Part shown: positions 10,644-21,128 of the stretch, one piece after another
Position numbering within the stretch: the first letter of the stretch is position 1
Layout of the letters: each line of letters opens with the position of its first letter
Origin: Drosophila miranda
Taxonomy: Eukaryota; Arthropoda; Insecta; Diptera; Drosophilidae
Direction of reading: 5' to 3'
Length of the DNA stretch: 64,000 bases
Assembly: GCF_003369915.1 (NCBI RefSeq)
Contig: NW_022881603.1
Coordinates: 5,873,249 to 5,937,248 of the forward strand
The notes under the pieces: generated by a model
Told to the model about the DNA's origin: nothing
The model's input: only the letters and a program-made list of their open reading frames with translations
The model's database searches: none
Position numbers and translations under genes: made by a program

Positions 10644-12835
10644 ACGCTAATAATTATCCGGCTCTATCTCGTGGGCTTTGGGGGTGGAGTTGTTGCTCCC
10701 TCAGATCAACGCAGACTCGAGGCTTCAATTACTAATAATATTGCCAGAATTTAGCGTGCTGCGACTTGTGCTAGAACGGTAGATTTGACGAGAAGAAGAT
10801 ACAAAGCTAAAGAGGATAGAGAACAGGAAGAGAGAGGGAAGCGAAAGGAAAAAAGGATAAAGAGGAATGGGAAGTGAGAACCAAGGAAAACGGAGAGACA
10901 TCGGTGTATATGCCCGCAGATGTTATGCGGAGTCTGGACCCACCCTGCCTTTGGTCATCCTCACGGAATAGCAGTTCTTCGATGACCCCTTTTTGACCCT
11001 TTTACGAAAACGCCCGAGCTAGCATTGAGTCCATTTTGTTCTTTTATCTAAACTTCAACATTATTTCCTTAAAACAAAAATTAAATCCGATTTGGCAACA
11101 TAGTAAATGATCTTAACAACTACTAAAATTAGGTGATTCGTAATGGTTGGGTATATGAGGATATTTGATAATGTAATGAGTATATATATAATAAGACTGT
11201 AATTAGAGTTAAGTTTTAATTAAATTCATAAATTTCGCTTTTCGCATAACATGGGAAAATCATTGAAAACTTTAAGTTCGTTACTTTCGCTTTTCGCACT
11301 AATGTGGAAAAATCATTAAATCTTTTAACTTCTGAGTGAGTCGAAAATCAAAGAGGCGGTCTGGCTGACACAACGTGATCTCCTATGCGGAGTTCAGTCG
11401 ATGACCGGATGCAGATGGCATCTCTAATTAGCCAACGATCAGATCACTCAAGGCACAGCCTCAATAGGCAGGGGTCAGAGGTTTCTAATTCGCGAGGTTG
11501 GGCAAGGATCAGTTGGTTTTCAAAACTTCATTTTCCAACGACGAAAGATCGATCTTCCGGCGTGGCTGAAAACAAGCGTTAATTCGGAGAGGTGGTTTAC
11601 AGTACGGAGACTATATCTCTTGCTACAACTCAGAATTCCTAACTTCGACCTACTCCTTGTATGTGGAGCCACAGAACTTTTGGGGGAATTTTCTCCCTGA
11701 CAATTCAATCCGAACTTACTGACAACAATAGCTTGTGAATATTTATAAAGATAGCTTAAGCATGATATGATAGACGAGGCTAGCATCCGCTGAACCCTAT
11801 GATTTGGTGAACTGTGCTCCCTGAAGCTGCTGGAAGAGGAATCCTGGACAGAGTCGGGGCGAAGAGGACAGCCGAAGGCGGAGAATTCTGCCTCTGTTTG
11901 GCCGACGATTGGGTAACCAGGAAGCCGATGGCCGCAGGTGGCTTTATCACTGTAGCATGGTCTGCGTTCGGCAACCAAGAAAACGAAGGCCGCAGGTGGC
12001 TTTATCACTGTAGCATGGTCTGCGTTCGGCAACCAAGGAAACGAAGGCCGCAGGTGGTTTTAGCACTGCAGCATCCCTGATTTGCTCCTGCTTCTTCTTC
12101 ACACGGCTTGGCGCGCGCTGCTGTTTAACCCTGTCTAGGGTGCTCCTCGCAGGCGAAGGGTCCCAAGCGGGAAGGCGTTTGCTTATTCCAGCCCCCGGCT
12201 GACTGCGCTCTGCGGCTTACTTAGCCGGCGACTGGCCGATGGGGTGCGTTTAAATAGCGTGGGTCGCTGCCCCACGCAATAAGCGAAAGACCGTCCGGTC
12301 TTTGGAGCTGTGGCGTCTTTCTTCCGAGCGGGATCTGTCGCGAGACTCCGGTGCCCCGCCACTCCACTTGTACGAGCAAGGGAATCAGCGGGTGCGTGAG
12401 CTGCAGAAAATCAGATGAAAACCTGTTCTGTGGATTTTTCCAATCGCACTCACCCAAAATATCGCGATCAACCGAAAGGTATGTCTTTTTGTACCGTGTC
12501 GAGTTGTTTCACAAGGAAATTTTCCTATGATGGCACTTCTTACAAAAGATTCGTTTGCGCGCACAGCCGTTCTCGACGAGATCTTTAACCGGAAAAGGAA
12601 TTTGACATGGCCTGTCAGATGTCCAAAGCATCTCTGCGCGTTAACAGGTCAAAGTAACCCTGCGCCTGTTAACAGGTCAAAGTAACCCTGTGCCTGTCAA
12701 AGGGTGGCAGCATGTATCCCTGGCCTCGAGATCGATATCATGGTCTTGACTTTCCATTTCTCTTTCAAATCTCAACCGATTAATCCTTCCCGCCAAACCT
12801 ATCGACTTCTTCTACGTCGCTTCAGGCCCGCTACA
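10644..12835 (-). mobile_element. Shared LTR between A3 (its 3' LTR) and A2 (its 5' LTR)
   Basis: About 2.2 kb without genes. It begins at 12835 with TGTAGCGGG immediately after the A3 purine-rich tract. It includes two and a half copies of a roughly 27-bp repeat containing GTTAACAGGTCAAAGTAACC (about 12615-12705), probably in the U3 part, and the 58-bp minisatellite. Sharing one LTR between neighbours is the mark of a tandem dimer rather than two insertions. Confidence 0.8.
11915..12075. repeat. 58-bp minisatellite in A2 LTR (about 2.8 units)
   Basis: Units start at 11915, 11973 and 12031 (last partial), homologous to the array at 5543-5761. Confidence 0.9.
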
Positions 12836-12850
12836 AAGCCCCCCCACCAG
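12836..12850 (-). other. Family A polypurine tract
   Basis: On the minus strand CTGGTGGGGGGCTT abuts the LTR start. This is the expected plus-strand primer position, and it resembles the family B tract (CGGCGGGGGGTATT). Confidence 0.75.
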
Positions 12851-12903
12851 ATCAGACTAGGGGTGGTTACATCTCCTAGGCTGATACCGCATGAAGCGAC
12901 TTA

Positions 12904-14772
12904 TCATTGTCGTACGTCCTTTGCGTGGTAGTTACCCAAAGATCGTCCTTGCAAGTCTTCCAATTCATAATACGCACCGCCAAGCTTTCTTCGAACTCGA
13001 GCCTTCACAAACGCTTGTCCGAATTTGGCACTGTACAATGTTTGGAAGCAGCTTTGCTTGAAGTTCCTCCGGAACACTTCCTGACCTACGGCGAAATCTA
13101 CTTGTCTTGAGCGCAGGTTGTATCGCTTCTCGTTTTGATCGTGCATCTTCTGCATTTGTTCACAGGCGCCCTTGCATATGATTTCGAGCGAGTCGGGTCT
13201 GTTGAATACCAAGGATCGATCGTCTAGTAACTTTAATTTCCTGAGTAGCGAATATGTCGACTCGGCCGTGACCATATGCTGGCCAAACACCATGTAGTAC
13301 GGGGTAGTCCCTATCTATACTAGCATGAGACTCGGATCTTAGCGCACATGAAATGCGACTTGGGTGCTCGTCCCAATCCTTTTGATCGGTTCGTAGGTAC
13401 GCCCTGATCCCGCTAATCACTGACCGGTTCACACGCTCAGAGGCGTTCGCTTGCGGTGAATGCACGGCCGTTAAAGTGTGTGTTATTTCAAACCGCCTTA
13501 AAAGCTTTCGAAACGATTCGGATCGGAACTGGGATCCATTATCAGATACGATTGTTTCGGGAACACCAAACGTCATGAATAATTCAGTTTCTAGATACTT
13601 AACCACCACGTCAGCGCTTATTTTCTTGACGGGCTTCAGGAAGACGTATTTCGAGAAGTGGTCCAGTACGATAAAAATGCCTATGTTTCCGCCTCTCGAC
13701 CTGGGATAAGGTCCCAGGAAATCCACGAACAGTCTTTGAAAGAACCGCTGACTCTCCGGCGCTTTCCCTAACGGAGGTCGAAGAACATAATTCGGGGCTT
13801 TGGTCGTCTTACACACGAGACAAGCATTGATGTGTGCTTTTACGTCGGATACTAGACCAGGCCAGAAATAATGTCGCCTTATGCGTTCAATAGTCTTGTG
13901 GGATCCTCCGTGGGACGCTAACGAATTGTCGTGAGCGCGCGCAAGCACGTCGGGAACCATTATCTTTGGTATCCACAGCTTCCAAGCGTACTCGTCGTGA
14001 ACTTGTTCTCCGGTCAGATGTTCAGCGCGACGGTACACAAATCCCTTATCCGTTTTTAAGTCAGGCAGCTGGTCTTGGTTAGCCTGGACCTTCTGTACTA
14101 AATCCGTATATTCGGACGATAAGAAGTGTTCAGAAGATAAATCGACCAACGACCCATCAGTTGAATCCAAAGCTGCTACTTCAGCTTCGTTGACCCGGGA
14201 CAAAAAATCGGGTACTACGTTCTGCGCACCTTTACGATGTTCGATCTTGAATCGATACCTCTGTAGAGCAATGGCCCAACGAGCAAACCGGGAACTTAGA
14301 TCTGTGTTGGACATAAGCCATTTTAACGAGGCGTGATGGGTTATGATCGTGAACTCATTCATTTTCAAAATTCGAGGAAACAACTAATAAATCGTCTAAA
14401 TAAACGAATACTTCGTTCCGCACCCGCGCTGGAACTACTTTATCCATTAAGCGAGACATGGTGCTGGTGGCATTACACAATCCAAACGGCATTACCTTGA
14501 ATTGGTACAGAGGCCTACCCGGAACCGTAAACGCGGTCTTATCACGAGACTTGAGCTGTAACGGTACTTGCCAGTAGGCGTCCTTCAAATCGAGACTCGT
14601 GATGTATTCTGGTTTCGGCAGTCGGCTAAGAATGCCACTAATCTGAGGCAAAGGATAAGCGTCCTTTTCTGTGAAACCGTTTACCTTTCGACAATCTAAG
14701 CAGACCCGAACCTTTCCGGGCTTAGTAACCATTACTATCGGTGAGGACCACGGCCTGTCCGATTCCTCAATC
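12904..14772 (-). pseudogene. Copy A3 pol, 3' part (reverse transcriptase, RNase H, integrase)
   Basis: Minus-strand pol interrupted at 14773-20212 by element C. Visible in coding order: reverse transcriptase to YLDD (near 14400), the tail of RNase H, integrase HHCC zinc region, and the DDE core (VDF, SDNGSQF and SER motifs, the last two acidic residues 34 apart). A deletion of about 590 bp at 14358-14362, with three filler bases, removes the end of reverse transcriptase and most of RNase H. A 4-bp ATAG tandem duplication at 13311-13318 shifts the frame inside integrase; the basic C-terminal part continues to a stop at 12904. The RNase H Asp-to-His change of A2 is present (14336-14338). Confidence 0.86.
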
Positions 14773-14776
14773 ACAC

Positions 14777-15069
14777 TGTAGCAAGGTAATAATTAGTGAG
14801 GCATTCAACTAGTATTTAAAATAGCATACAGCGCGCATTGGTATTCACCGCACCATCGATACACTCGGTGGGAAATACCAATAGTGAGATATCGGATAAG
14901 AAACATCGAGAAGAGAGTGAGGGCACTTTGTAAATGGCGATTGTGAGAGACGGACGCGCAGCTAATAAAAAAGAGTTACATTAAATCACCGGGTTTGTGT
15001 TTTTATACCTATACAGTTCACTCACGCACCGATATTGGTCACTACAATTCCCGGGTTAGACGGCCTACA
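14777..15069 (+). repeat. Element C 5' LTR
   Basis: 293 bp, TG...CA ends; no difference from the 3' LTR was seen by eye. Confidence 0.95.
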
Positions 15070-15072
15070 ATT

Positions 15073-15085
15073 TCAGAAGTGGGAT
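15073..15085 (+). other. Element C primer-binding site, tRNA-Leu type
   Basis: TCAGAAGTGGGAT, four bases after the LTR, is complementary to the 3' region of a Drosophila tRNA-Leu as recalled. The terminal CCA-complement is not present, so priming would start inside the tRNA end, as I recall for mdg3/micropia relatives. Confidence 0.6.
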
Positions 15086-15165
15086 ACGATCAATCGCCGC
15101 CAGTGAAAAATAGCGAAAATTTTTATTATCTCGTCCGTCGAAGACGCCATCGCTGAAAAAAAAAC

Positions 15166-16968
15166 ATGTCGGACTTGGTCGGCACGGAGGAGTTCTCGGC
15201 CGCCCAGCTACGCGAATGGCTGGAGTCCCTCAATCTACCAAAAGGTGGAAGCAAAGCTGCCATGGCAGCGAGACTTAACGAAATACCAGTAGAGCTGCGG
15301 GGACAGGGACCACCGGCAGCCGAAACATGCGAGAACGAGAGGGAAGATGAGGCGGCCGCAGATCAAGACTCGACGAAGAGCGAACGCAAAGAGAAGAACG
15401 AAAAAGCACCGCAAGCGCCTGGGCACAACAACAACCATGGCGAATATCGAGCAGAGGTTGAAATGTTAAAACTGCAAATCGAGCTGCTGAAGCTGCAGAG
15501 CGAGAGGGAGAAGGAAGGGAGAGGAGAGAACACAACACCAGCCGCCAGCAATGACGCTGGCGTCATGTTGCTAAATGCCGCCAAAGACATGTTGACAACA
15601 TATCATGGCAACATTTCTGGAAACAACGATGACGTCACAACTTGGATCGCGCAGTTTAAGGCCGTCACAAAAGTGAACAAAATGAAGGATGAGAAGCTAC
15701 TAATGCTGCTAATGTCGAAGCTTAAGGACAAAGCATTGGTGTGGCTGCATTCGAGTCCGGAGCACATGTCGCTGCCAATCGATCAATTGTTGAACGTCAT
15801 GGAAGACACTTTCCATCCCAAGGAAAGCAAACTGTTGCTCCGTCGCAAGTTCGAGTCCCGTTCATGGGCACGTGGCGAGGAGTTCTCGATGTACTTCAAC
15901 GCCAAAGTGTCGCTGGCATCCCGCATAGTCATTGACGACGAGGAGTTTATTGACGGAGTCATCGAAGGTATCCCAGATGTAGGCCTGCGTAGGCAAGCCC
16001 ACATGCAGTGCTTTGGCGCTCCATATCAACTACTCAAGGCGTTCGAGAAGATCATGCTGCCAAAGAAGTACGGTTCAACTGAAGGGGCAAACACTGGAGC
16101 CTCGCCAACACCCATTCGCTGCTACAACTGCAACTCTTTGGGCCACGTGGCAGGGGAGTGCCGCAAGCCCAAGCGCGAAAGAGGAGCGTGCTACGGATGC
16201 GGCAGCATGAGTCACCAGGTGTCACACTGTGACGAAAAGAAGTACAAGGTACATAACGATTATATATACAAATTTAATATATACATTAGCAATTACAATA
16301 ACAAATGCTTGTCCTTAGATTGCCTCATCGACTCAGGGAGCCCAATAAGTTTTATGAAGTTATCGTGTCTAGAGCACCAGTCGGAAAATAACCTAAATAA
16401 AGTGGAAGAGCGCTCACGATTAAGTTCGAACGAAATCAAAGAAGATGATTTAAGTTTATATAAGTTTAACAAAGACAAGAAAAACAGAGAAATTGAATTT
16501 ATTTTGAATAAAAATGCGGATTACGCTTATGTTGGACTAAATAATAGCAAACTTAACATCTTTGGTAAAATACCCAGTTTTGTAATTATTAACAAAAATC
16601 GAATCAACTTTGAATTACTAGTAGTGGCAGACGAGTCGATGGGCTATGAGGCTGTGTTAGGTAGGGATTTTATGAATTTATGCAAATTTAAAATTGTAAG
16701 TGACATTTGCAAGGAGAAGGAGAGTGAGACAAAAAACGAGTGTGAAATAAAAAATGAGTGTTTAGAAAAAAATGAGTGTTTAGAAGAAAATGAGTGTTTA
16801 GGAGAAAATGAGTGTTTAGAAGAAAATGAGTGTTTAGGAGAAAATGAGTGTTTAGAAGAAAATGAGTGTTTAGGAGAAAATGAGTGTTTAGAAAAAAATG
16901 AGTGGAAAATAGAGAATGAGTGTTTAGGAGAATATGAATGTGAAGTTAAAGATGAGGGTGATAAATAG
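15166..16968 (+). CDS. Element C Gag and protease (600 aa to a UAG)
   Basis: Starts at the first ATG after the leader. Residues about 9-40 look like a SAP motif (LREWLESLNLPKGGSKAAMA), a helix-extended-helix fold usually linked to DNA or chromatin binding. A Lys/Glu-rich helical stretch near residue 95-125 may be coiled coil. The capsid core follows (about 140-300), then two CCHC knuckles (CYNCNSLGHVAGEC, CYGCGSMSHQVSHC, about 318-355) and a DSG protease (CLIDSGSPISF, about 385). The tail is an acidic, Cys-rich repeat of NECLEE/NECLGE units. The frame ends at TAG 16966-16968, but the same frame stays open on the other side into pol. The product would package element RNA and process the polyprotein. 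Confidence 0.9.
   Translation: MSDLVGTEEFSAAQLREWLESLNLPKGGSKAAMAARLNEIPVELRGQGPPAAETCENEREDEAAADQDSTKSERKEKNEKAPQAPGHNNNHGEYRAEVEMLKLQIELLKLQSEREKEGRGENTTPAASNDAGVMLLNAAKDMLTTYHGNISGNNDDVTTWIAQFKAVTKVNKMKDEKLLMLLMSKLKDKALVWLHSSPEHMSLPIDQLLNVMEDTFHPKESKLLLRRKFESRSWARGEEFSMYFNAKVSLASRIVIDDEEFIDGVIEGIPDVGLRRQAHMQCFGAPYQLLKAFEKIMLPKKYGSTEGANTGASPTPIRCYNCNSLGHVAGECRKPKRERGACYGCGSMSHQVSHCDEKKYKVHNDYIYKFNIYISNYNNKCLSLDCLIDSGSPISFMKLSCLEHQSENNLNKVEERSRLSSNEIKEDDLSLYKFNKDKKNREIEFILNKNADYAYVGLNNSKLNIFGKIPSFVIINKNRINFELLVVADESMGYEAVLGRDFMNLCKFKIVSDICKEKESETKNECEIKNECLEKNECLEENECLGENECLEENECLGENECLEENECLGENECLEKNEWKIENECLGEYECEVKDEGDK
16753..16930 (+). repeat. 18-bp in-frame tandem repeat encoding NECLEE/NECLGE
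   Basis: About nine 18-bp units beginning AATGAGTGTTTAG alternate two variants (GAAGAA and GGAGAA endings). They code for an acidic repeat with regularly spaced cysteines between protease and the gag-pol boundary. The alternation suggests 36-bp higher-order duplication. Confidence 0.9.
16966..16968 (+). other. Single in-frame UAG between element C gag and pol
   Basis: Gag-protease (from 15166) and pol (first ATG 17020) are in the same frame, and the 17 codons between UAG and that ATG contain no other stop. The residues after the UAG continue the NEC-type composition. Either a readthrough codon or a fresh nonsense mutation. The following bases (AATAAG) do not match the CAR-YYA readthrough context. 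Confidence 0.9.
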
Positions 16969-19812
16969 AATAAGCATGAAGTAGAAAGTGGAGGCAAGGT
17001 AGAAAATGAGTGTTCTGCAATGGTTGAGTGTCTGGAAGACAGCGATACCTGCGAGAGCGTAAAAACCAATTTCAACGAACTACCAAGCCAGTATCCAGAC
17101 AAAGAAAACGACTGGGAGTTGAAAGTAGGGACAGATTGTAGCCAAGAACTCGCAGGACGACTTAAATACATGTTTAGGACAGCGTATGTAAACGCAGAAA
17201 GACCAAACTTACCACAAACCAAGTGGGAAATGAAGTTGAATTTCGAACACGAAAAACCGTTTCATTGCCCACCTAGAAGACTGTCGTATAGCGAAAAAGC
17301 CCAAGTACAGAAAATGATAGACGAATACACAGAAAAAGGTTACATCAGAACCAGTGAGTCAGAATACGTTTCGCCTATAGTATTGGTAAAAAAGAATTCG
17401 GGAGAGTTGAGACTGTGCGTCGATTATCGCACACTTAATAAAGGTATGATAAAGGACAATTACCCAACACCTCTGATAGACGACCTACTAGATAAACTGT
17501 CAGGGAAAAGACTTTTCACCAAGTTAGACCTGAAGAATGGATACTTCCACGTATTTATGCATAAAGATTCAGTTAAATACACATCGTTCACGACCCCCAT
17601 GGGACAATACGAATGGTTGAGGATGCCGTTCGGGTTACGAAATGCATCGGCGGTTTTTCAAAGATTCACAAACAACATTTTTGCAGATATGGTAAAGGAA
17701 GACAAAGTTATAATATACATGGACGATATTATGGTAGCAACAAAAGATAGTGATAGTCACATGGAAATTTTACAAGAAGTGATGAGACGATTGGTAGAGA
17801 ATAAACTTGAATTAAGGATTGATAAATGCGAATTCTTACAGTCAGAAGTTAAGTACCTGGGCTATTCCATATCGGGTAACGGAATTAAACCAGATACGAA
17901 GGGATTACAGGCAGTAAAAGGGTTCCCAGTCCCCACGAAAACGAACGAAGTGCAGAGTTTCTTAGGGTTATGTTCTTACTTTAGACGGTTCGTAAAAGAT
18001 TTTTCTACGAAAGCTAAGCCCCTTTATGATTTGGTCAAAAAAGACAGGAAGTTTGAATTCGGTATCGTAGAACTAGAATGTTTCGAACAACTCAAAAGTA
18101 ATTTGTTGGAAGCACCGATCTTGGCACTTTACAATCCCAGAGATCCGACAGAATTACATTGCGATGCAAGTTCGTTAGGTTTCGGGTCAATTCTAATGCA
18201 GAAGAAGGGTGATGGCAGAATGCACCCGGTGTTTTATTTCTCCAAGCGGACAACAATTACCGAAGCAAAATACCACAGCTTTGAACTGGAGACACTAGCG
18301 ATAATTTATGCACTACAACGGTTTAGAGTATACGTGCAAGGCATACCCTTCAAAATAGTGACAGACTGCAACGCGCTAACTATGACTCTAAACAAAAAAG
18401 AACTCAATCCACGCATTGCCCGCTGGGCGTTAGAGTTACAAAATTATGACTACAAGTTAGAACACAGGTCAGGAAGTAGAATGCAACACGTAGATGCGCT
18501 AAGCAGAGCCGTTCAGATACTCACGGTAGACACAAACACCTTTGAAGAAAATTTAATTATATGCCAAAACAGAGATAACAAACTGATGGAGCTGAGAGAA
18601 ACGTTACAGAAATCAGAACACAAACATTATGAGATGAGAAACGGAATAATATACAGGAAAAAAGATAACAATACTATCCTATTCTGCGTACCCGAGGAAA
18701 TGGAAGGCCACGTACTCTATAAGTACCACGATGAACTAGGGCACGTCGGTATAGACAAGATGACCGACGCTATATCGAAAAGCTACTGGATCTCAAACGT
18801 AAGGTATAAAGCCAAGCGACACATTGAAAACTGTCTAAAATGCATAGCGTACTCAGCAAAACACGGAAAAGAGGAAGGGTTTTTACACAACATACCAAAA
18901 GGGTCAGGACCATTCGAGGTAGTACATATCGACCATTTCGGGCCAGTCGACAAAGGCAGGGCCAACAAACATGTTTTAGTAGTAATAGACGCGTTCACCA
19001 AATTCGTAAGACTTTATACGACCAAAACCACTAGCACAAAGGAAGCAGTAATTGCAATGAAAGATTATTTCCGAGCTTACAGTAGACCCAGATGCATTGT
19101 GTCAGACAGAGGAAGCTGTTTCACGTCAAAAGAGTTTGAAGAATTCTTAGAACAGAGCAATGTTAAACACGTAAAGATAGCAACAGGGTCGCCACAGGCC
19201 AACGGGCAGGTAGAAAGGGTGAACAGAAGTTTGGGACCCATGATTGCAAAGCTTGTTGACCCGGAAAAAGGATTACATTGGGATATGGTAGTGGAAACAG
19301 TAGAACACGCGATGAACAACACAATTCAAAGAACAATTAATGAACACCCGAGCAGAATGTTGTTTGGGGTCGTACAAAAAGGAAAGGTTTCAGATTTACT
19401 AAAAGATCATCTAGACGAACTAACCGAACAGCGGGCAACAAGGGATATAGAAAAGATTAGAGCAGTAGCAGGCACTCATCAGGAAAAAATACAGTCTTAT
19501 AACAAACAAGCAACGAATTCAAAGCGAAGGGAGCCACACGTGTACGTAGATAATGATCTAGTTATGGTGAGAAATTTCGACACTCATACAGGGGTGTCTA
19601 AAAAGCTTATCCCGAAGTTCAAAGGACCTTATAAGATATCAAAGGTGTTAAAAAATGATAGGTATTTGCTAGAAGATGTAGAGGGGTTTCAACAATCAAG
19701 GATCCCGTATAAAGGAGTTTGGGCGGTGGCAAATATGAAGCCGTGGATTGAAAATGGTAATAATGCAAATGTCACAGGGAATCAAAATGAAGAAAATGAT
19801 TGTAACACGTAA
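16969..19812 (+). CDS. Element C Pol: reverse transcriptase, RNase H, integrase
   Basis: Open from the codon after UAG to 19812; counted from the ATG at 17020 it is 930 aa. Reverse transcriptase has LVKKNSGELRLCVDYR near residue 125 and YMDD at 233-236. RNase H has HCDAS (Asp 382) and later TDCNA. Integrase has an HHCC zinc region (HDELGHVGID...CLKC), then catalytic Asp 638, Asp 696 and Glu 732 (DD35E), and a basic C-terminus ending near KFKGPYKI. All catalytic residues are present, so apart from the UAG it appears competent. No ATG is needed if expressed by readthrough from gag. Confidence 0.9.
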   Translation, partial: NKHEVESGGKVENECSAMVECLEDSDTCESVKTNFNELPSQYPDKENDWELKVGTDCSQELAGRLKYMFRTAYVNAERPNLPQTKWEMKLNFEHEKPFHCPPRRLSYSEKAQVQKMIDEYTEKGYIRTSESEYVSPIVLVKKNSGELRLCVDYRTLNKGMIKDNYPTPLIDDLLDKLSGKRLFTKLDLKNGYFHVFMHKDSVKYTSFTTPMGQYEWLRMPFGLRNASAVFQRFTNNIFADMVKEDKVIIYMDDIMVATKDSDSHMEILQEVMRRLVENKLELRIDKCEFLQSEVKYLGYSISGNGIKPDTKGLQAVKGFPVPTKTNEVQSFLGLCSYFRRFVKDFSTKAKPLYDLVKKDRKFEFGIVELECFEQLKSNLLEAPILALYNPRDPTELHCDASSLGFGSILMQKKGDGRMHPVFYFSKRTTITEAKYHSFELETLAIIYALQRFRVYVQGIPFKIVTDCNALTMTLNKKELNPRIARWALELQNYDYKLEHRSGSRMQHVDALSRAVQILTVDTNTFEENLIICQNRDNKLMELRETLQKSEHKHYEMRNGIIYRKKDNNTILFCVPEEMEGHVLYKYHDELGHVGIDKMTDAISKSYWISNVRYKAKRHIENCLKCIAYSAKHGKEEGFLHNIPKGSGPFEVVHIDHFGPVDKGRANKHVLVVIDAFTKFVRLYTTKTTSTKEAVIAMKDYFRAYSRPRCIVSDRGSCFTSKEFEEFLEQSNVKHVKIATGSPQANGQVERVNRSLGPMIAKLVDPEKGLHWDMVVETVEHAMNNTIQRTINEHPSRMLFGVVQKGKVSDLLKDHLDELTEQRATRDIEKIRAVAGTHQEKIQSYNKQATNSKRREPHVYVDNDLVMVRNFDTHTGVSKKLIPKFKGPYKISKVLKNDRYLLEDVEGFQQSRIPYKGVWAVANMKPWIENGNNANVTGNQNEENDCNT

Positions 19813-19919
19813 ACTTAGAATATTAAGAGTAAACCACACCCAACTGTAATAAATCAACCTATCTAGAAACTAAATTAAATGTAAGGAGTTCAGGAGCACT
19901 CCGGTCAGGATGGCCGAAT

Positions 19920-20212
19920 TGTAGCAAGGTAATAATTAGTGAGGCATTCAACTAGTATTTAAAATAGCATACAGCGCGCATTGGTATTCACCGCACCATC
20001 GATACACTCGGTGGGAAATACCAATAGTGAGATATCGGATAAGAAACATCGAGAAGAGAGTGAGGGCACTTTGTAAATGGCGATTGTGAGAGACGGACGC
20101 GCAGCTAATAAAAAAGAGTTACATTAAATCACCGGGTTTGTGTTTTTATACCTATACAGTTCACTCACGCACCGATATTGGTCACTACAATTCCCGGGTT
20201 AGACGGCCTACA
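19920..20212 (+). repeat. Element C 3' LTR
   Basis: 293 bp, no difference from the 5' LTR seen by eye, followed by the ACAC target duplication at 20213-20216. Confidence 0.95.
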
Positions 20213-21128
20213 ACACCTAACTGTAACATCCGGTCTATTTCGGTATACATGGCCTTTTCAACGGCTGGCGAAACAGGAAAATGCCTTTGTTTTACTGGCT
20301 TGGCATTTCCTACGTCGACCACGTGTGTGATTAAGTTCGTTTTACCTAAGCCATTTACAGCGAACGAGGGATAAGCGTCTATGACCTTGGACAGTTGGTC
20401 CTTTTGGGTTCTGGTTAACGAATGTTGTTCCTCACTATCCTTCGTTCGCGGAGCCTCTATTTCTGATACTCGCAACCTACTAGGCAGTAAATCGTGTAAA
20501 TTCCAGAAATCGATTCCGAGATATAGGTCATGTTTCAATGAAGGAATCAAATAAATCTCTAGTGACTTTTTATCACCTCCGTATTCGATGTCTATCCTCA
20601 TTTTCCCTGCTATCCGTTGTGCTCTTCCATCAGCGGTTTTAGCATTTTCCGTGATTCTCTTGTAAGGTACGTTTCCGCACATCACTTCGCTCGCTAAGTT
20701 ACCTCCTATACAGCTGATGGACGCTCCTGAATCCAGCAAACCGTATACTGTGCGGTCTAACAGTTGAATCGGTAAAAACGGACGAGGATCTCTAGCCATT
20801 TCAGAGATAGCGCTTAGATACGTCACACCTGATTTACTCTTCTTTACTTCTTGCCAGAATCGAATCATGCGCTTCTTTCCCCGAGATTTATTCTTCCCTA
20901 CGGTCTCTAGTAATTCACAGCCAGTTACAATTTTTTTGATCCGAGTGTGCAATCCAACGCTAAATCATTGTTGCTTTTTTGAAAGTCCGGTGTAATCAGT
21001 GATGTCACTGTTGTTGGCTCCGAAGTTAATCGGTGTTTGTGCCTTGATGGCGAAGCACACTCGAAGTCTTCAGTTTGTACTGCGACTTCGGCGTGCTGGA
21101 CTTGGAGTTTTTTGTACACTTTTCGCAA
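20213..21128 (-). pseudogene. Copy A3 pol, 5' part (protease and start of reverse transcriptase)
   Basis: Continuation of A3 pol on the far side of element C, with the protease LLDSGASISC near 20740 and the run-up to reverse transcriptase. It is one open frame of 255 codons here, cleaner than in A1. The fragment upstream to 21128 is the region entered by -1 frameshift from gag at 21107-21113. Confidence 0.85.

Larger units (their letters stand above)
14777..20212 (+). mobile_element. Element C: full-length Ty3/gypsy element, mdg3/micropia/blastopia type
   Basis: Two 293-bp LTRs (14777-15069, 19920-20212), TGTAGC...CCTACA, flanked by the 4-bp target duplication ACAC (14773-14776 and 20213-20216). 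The uninterrupted target is seen in A1 and A2, proving insertion into A3 pol. The LTRs appear identical when read through, so the insertion is recent. The internal region has gag, protease, reverse transcriptase, RNase H and integrase in one frame broken by a single UAG. A primer site matching tRNA-Leu is at 15073-15085. No env. Family assignment rests on the tRNA-Leu primer site and protein layout, from memory. Confidence 0.92.

Noticed and set aside
15235..15590. Minus-strand open frames overlapping element C gag and the acidic repeat
   Set aside because: Antisense shadows of the strong plus-strand gag frame; no start context or homology.
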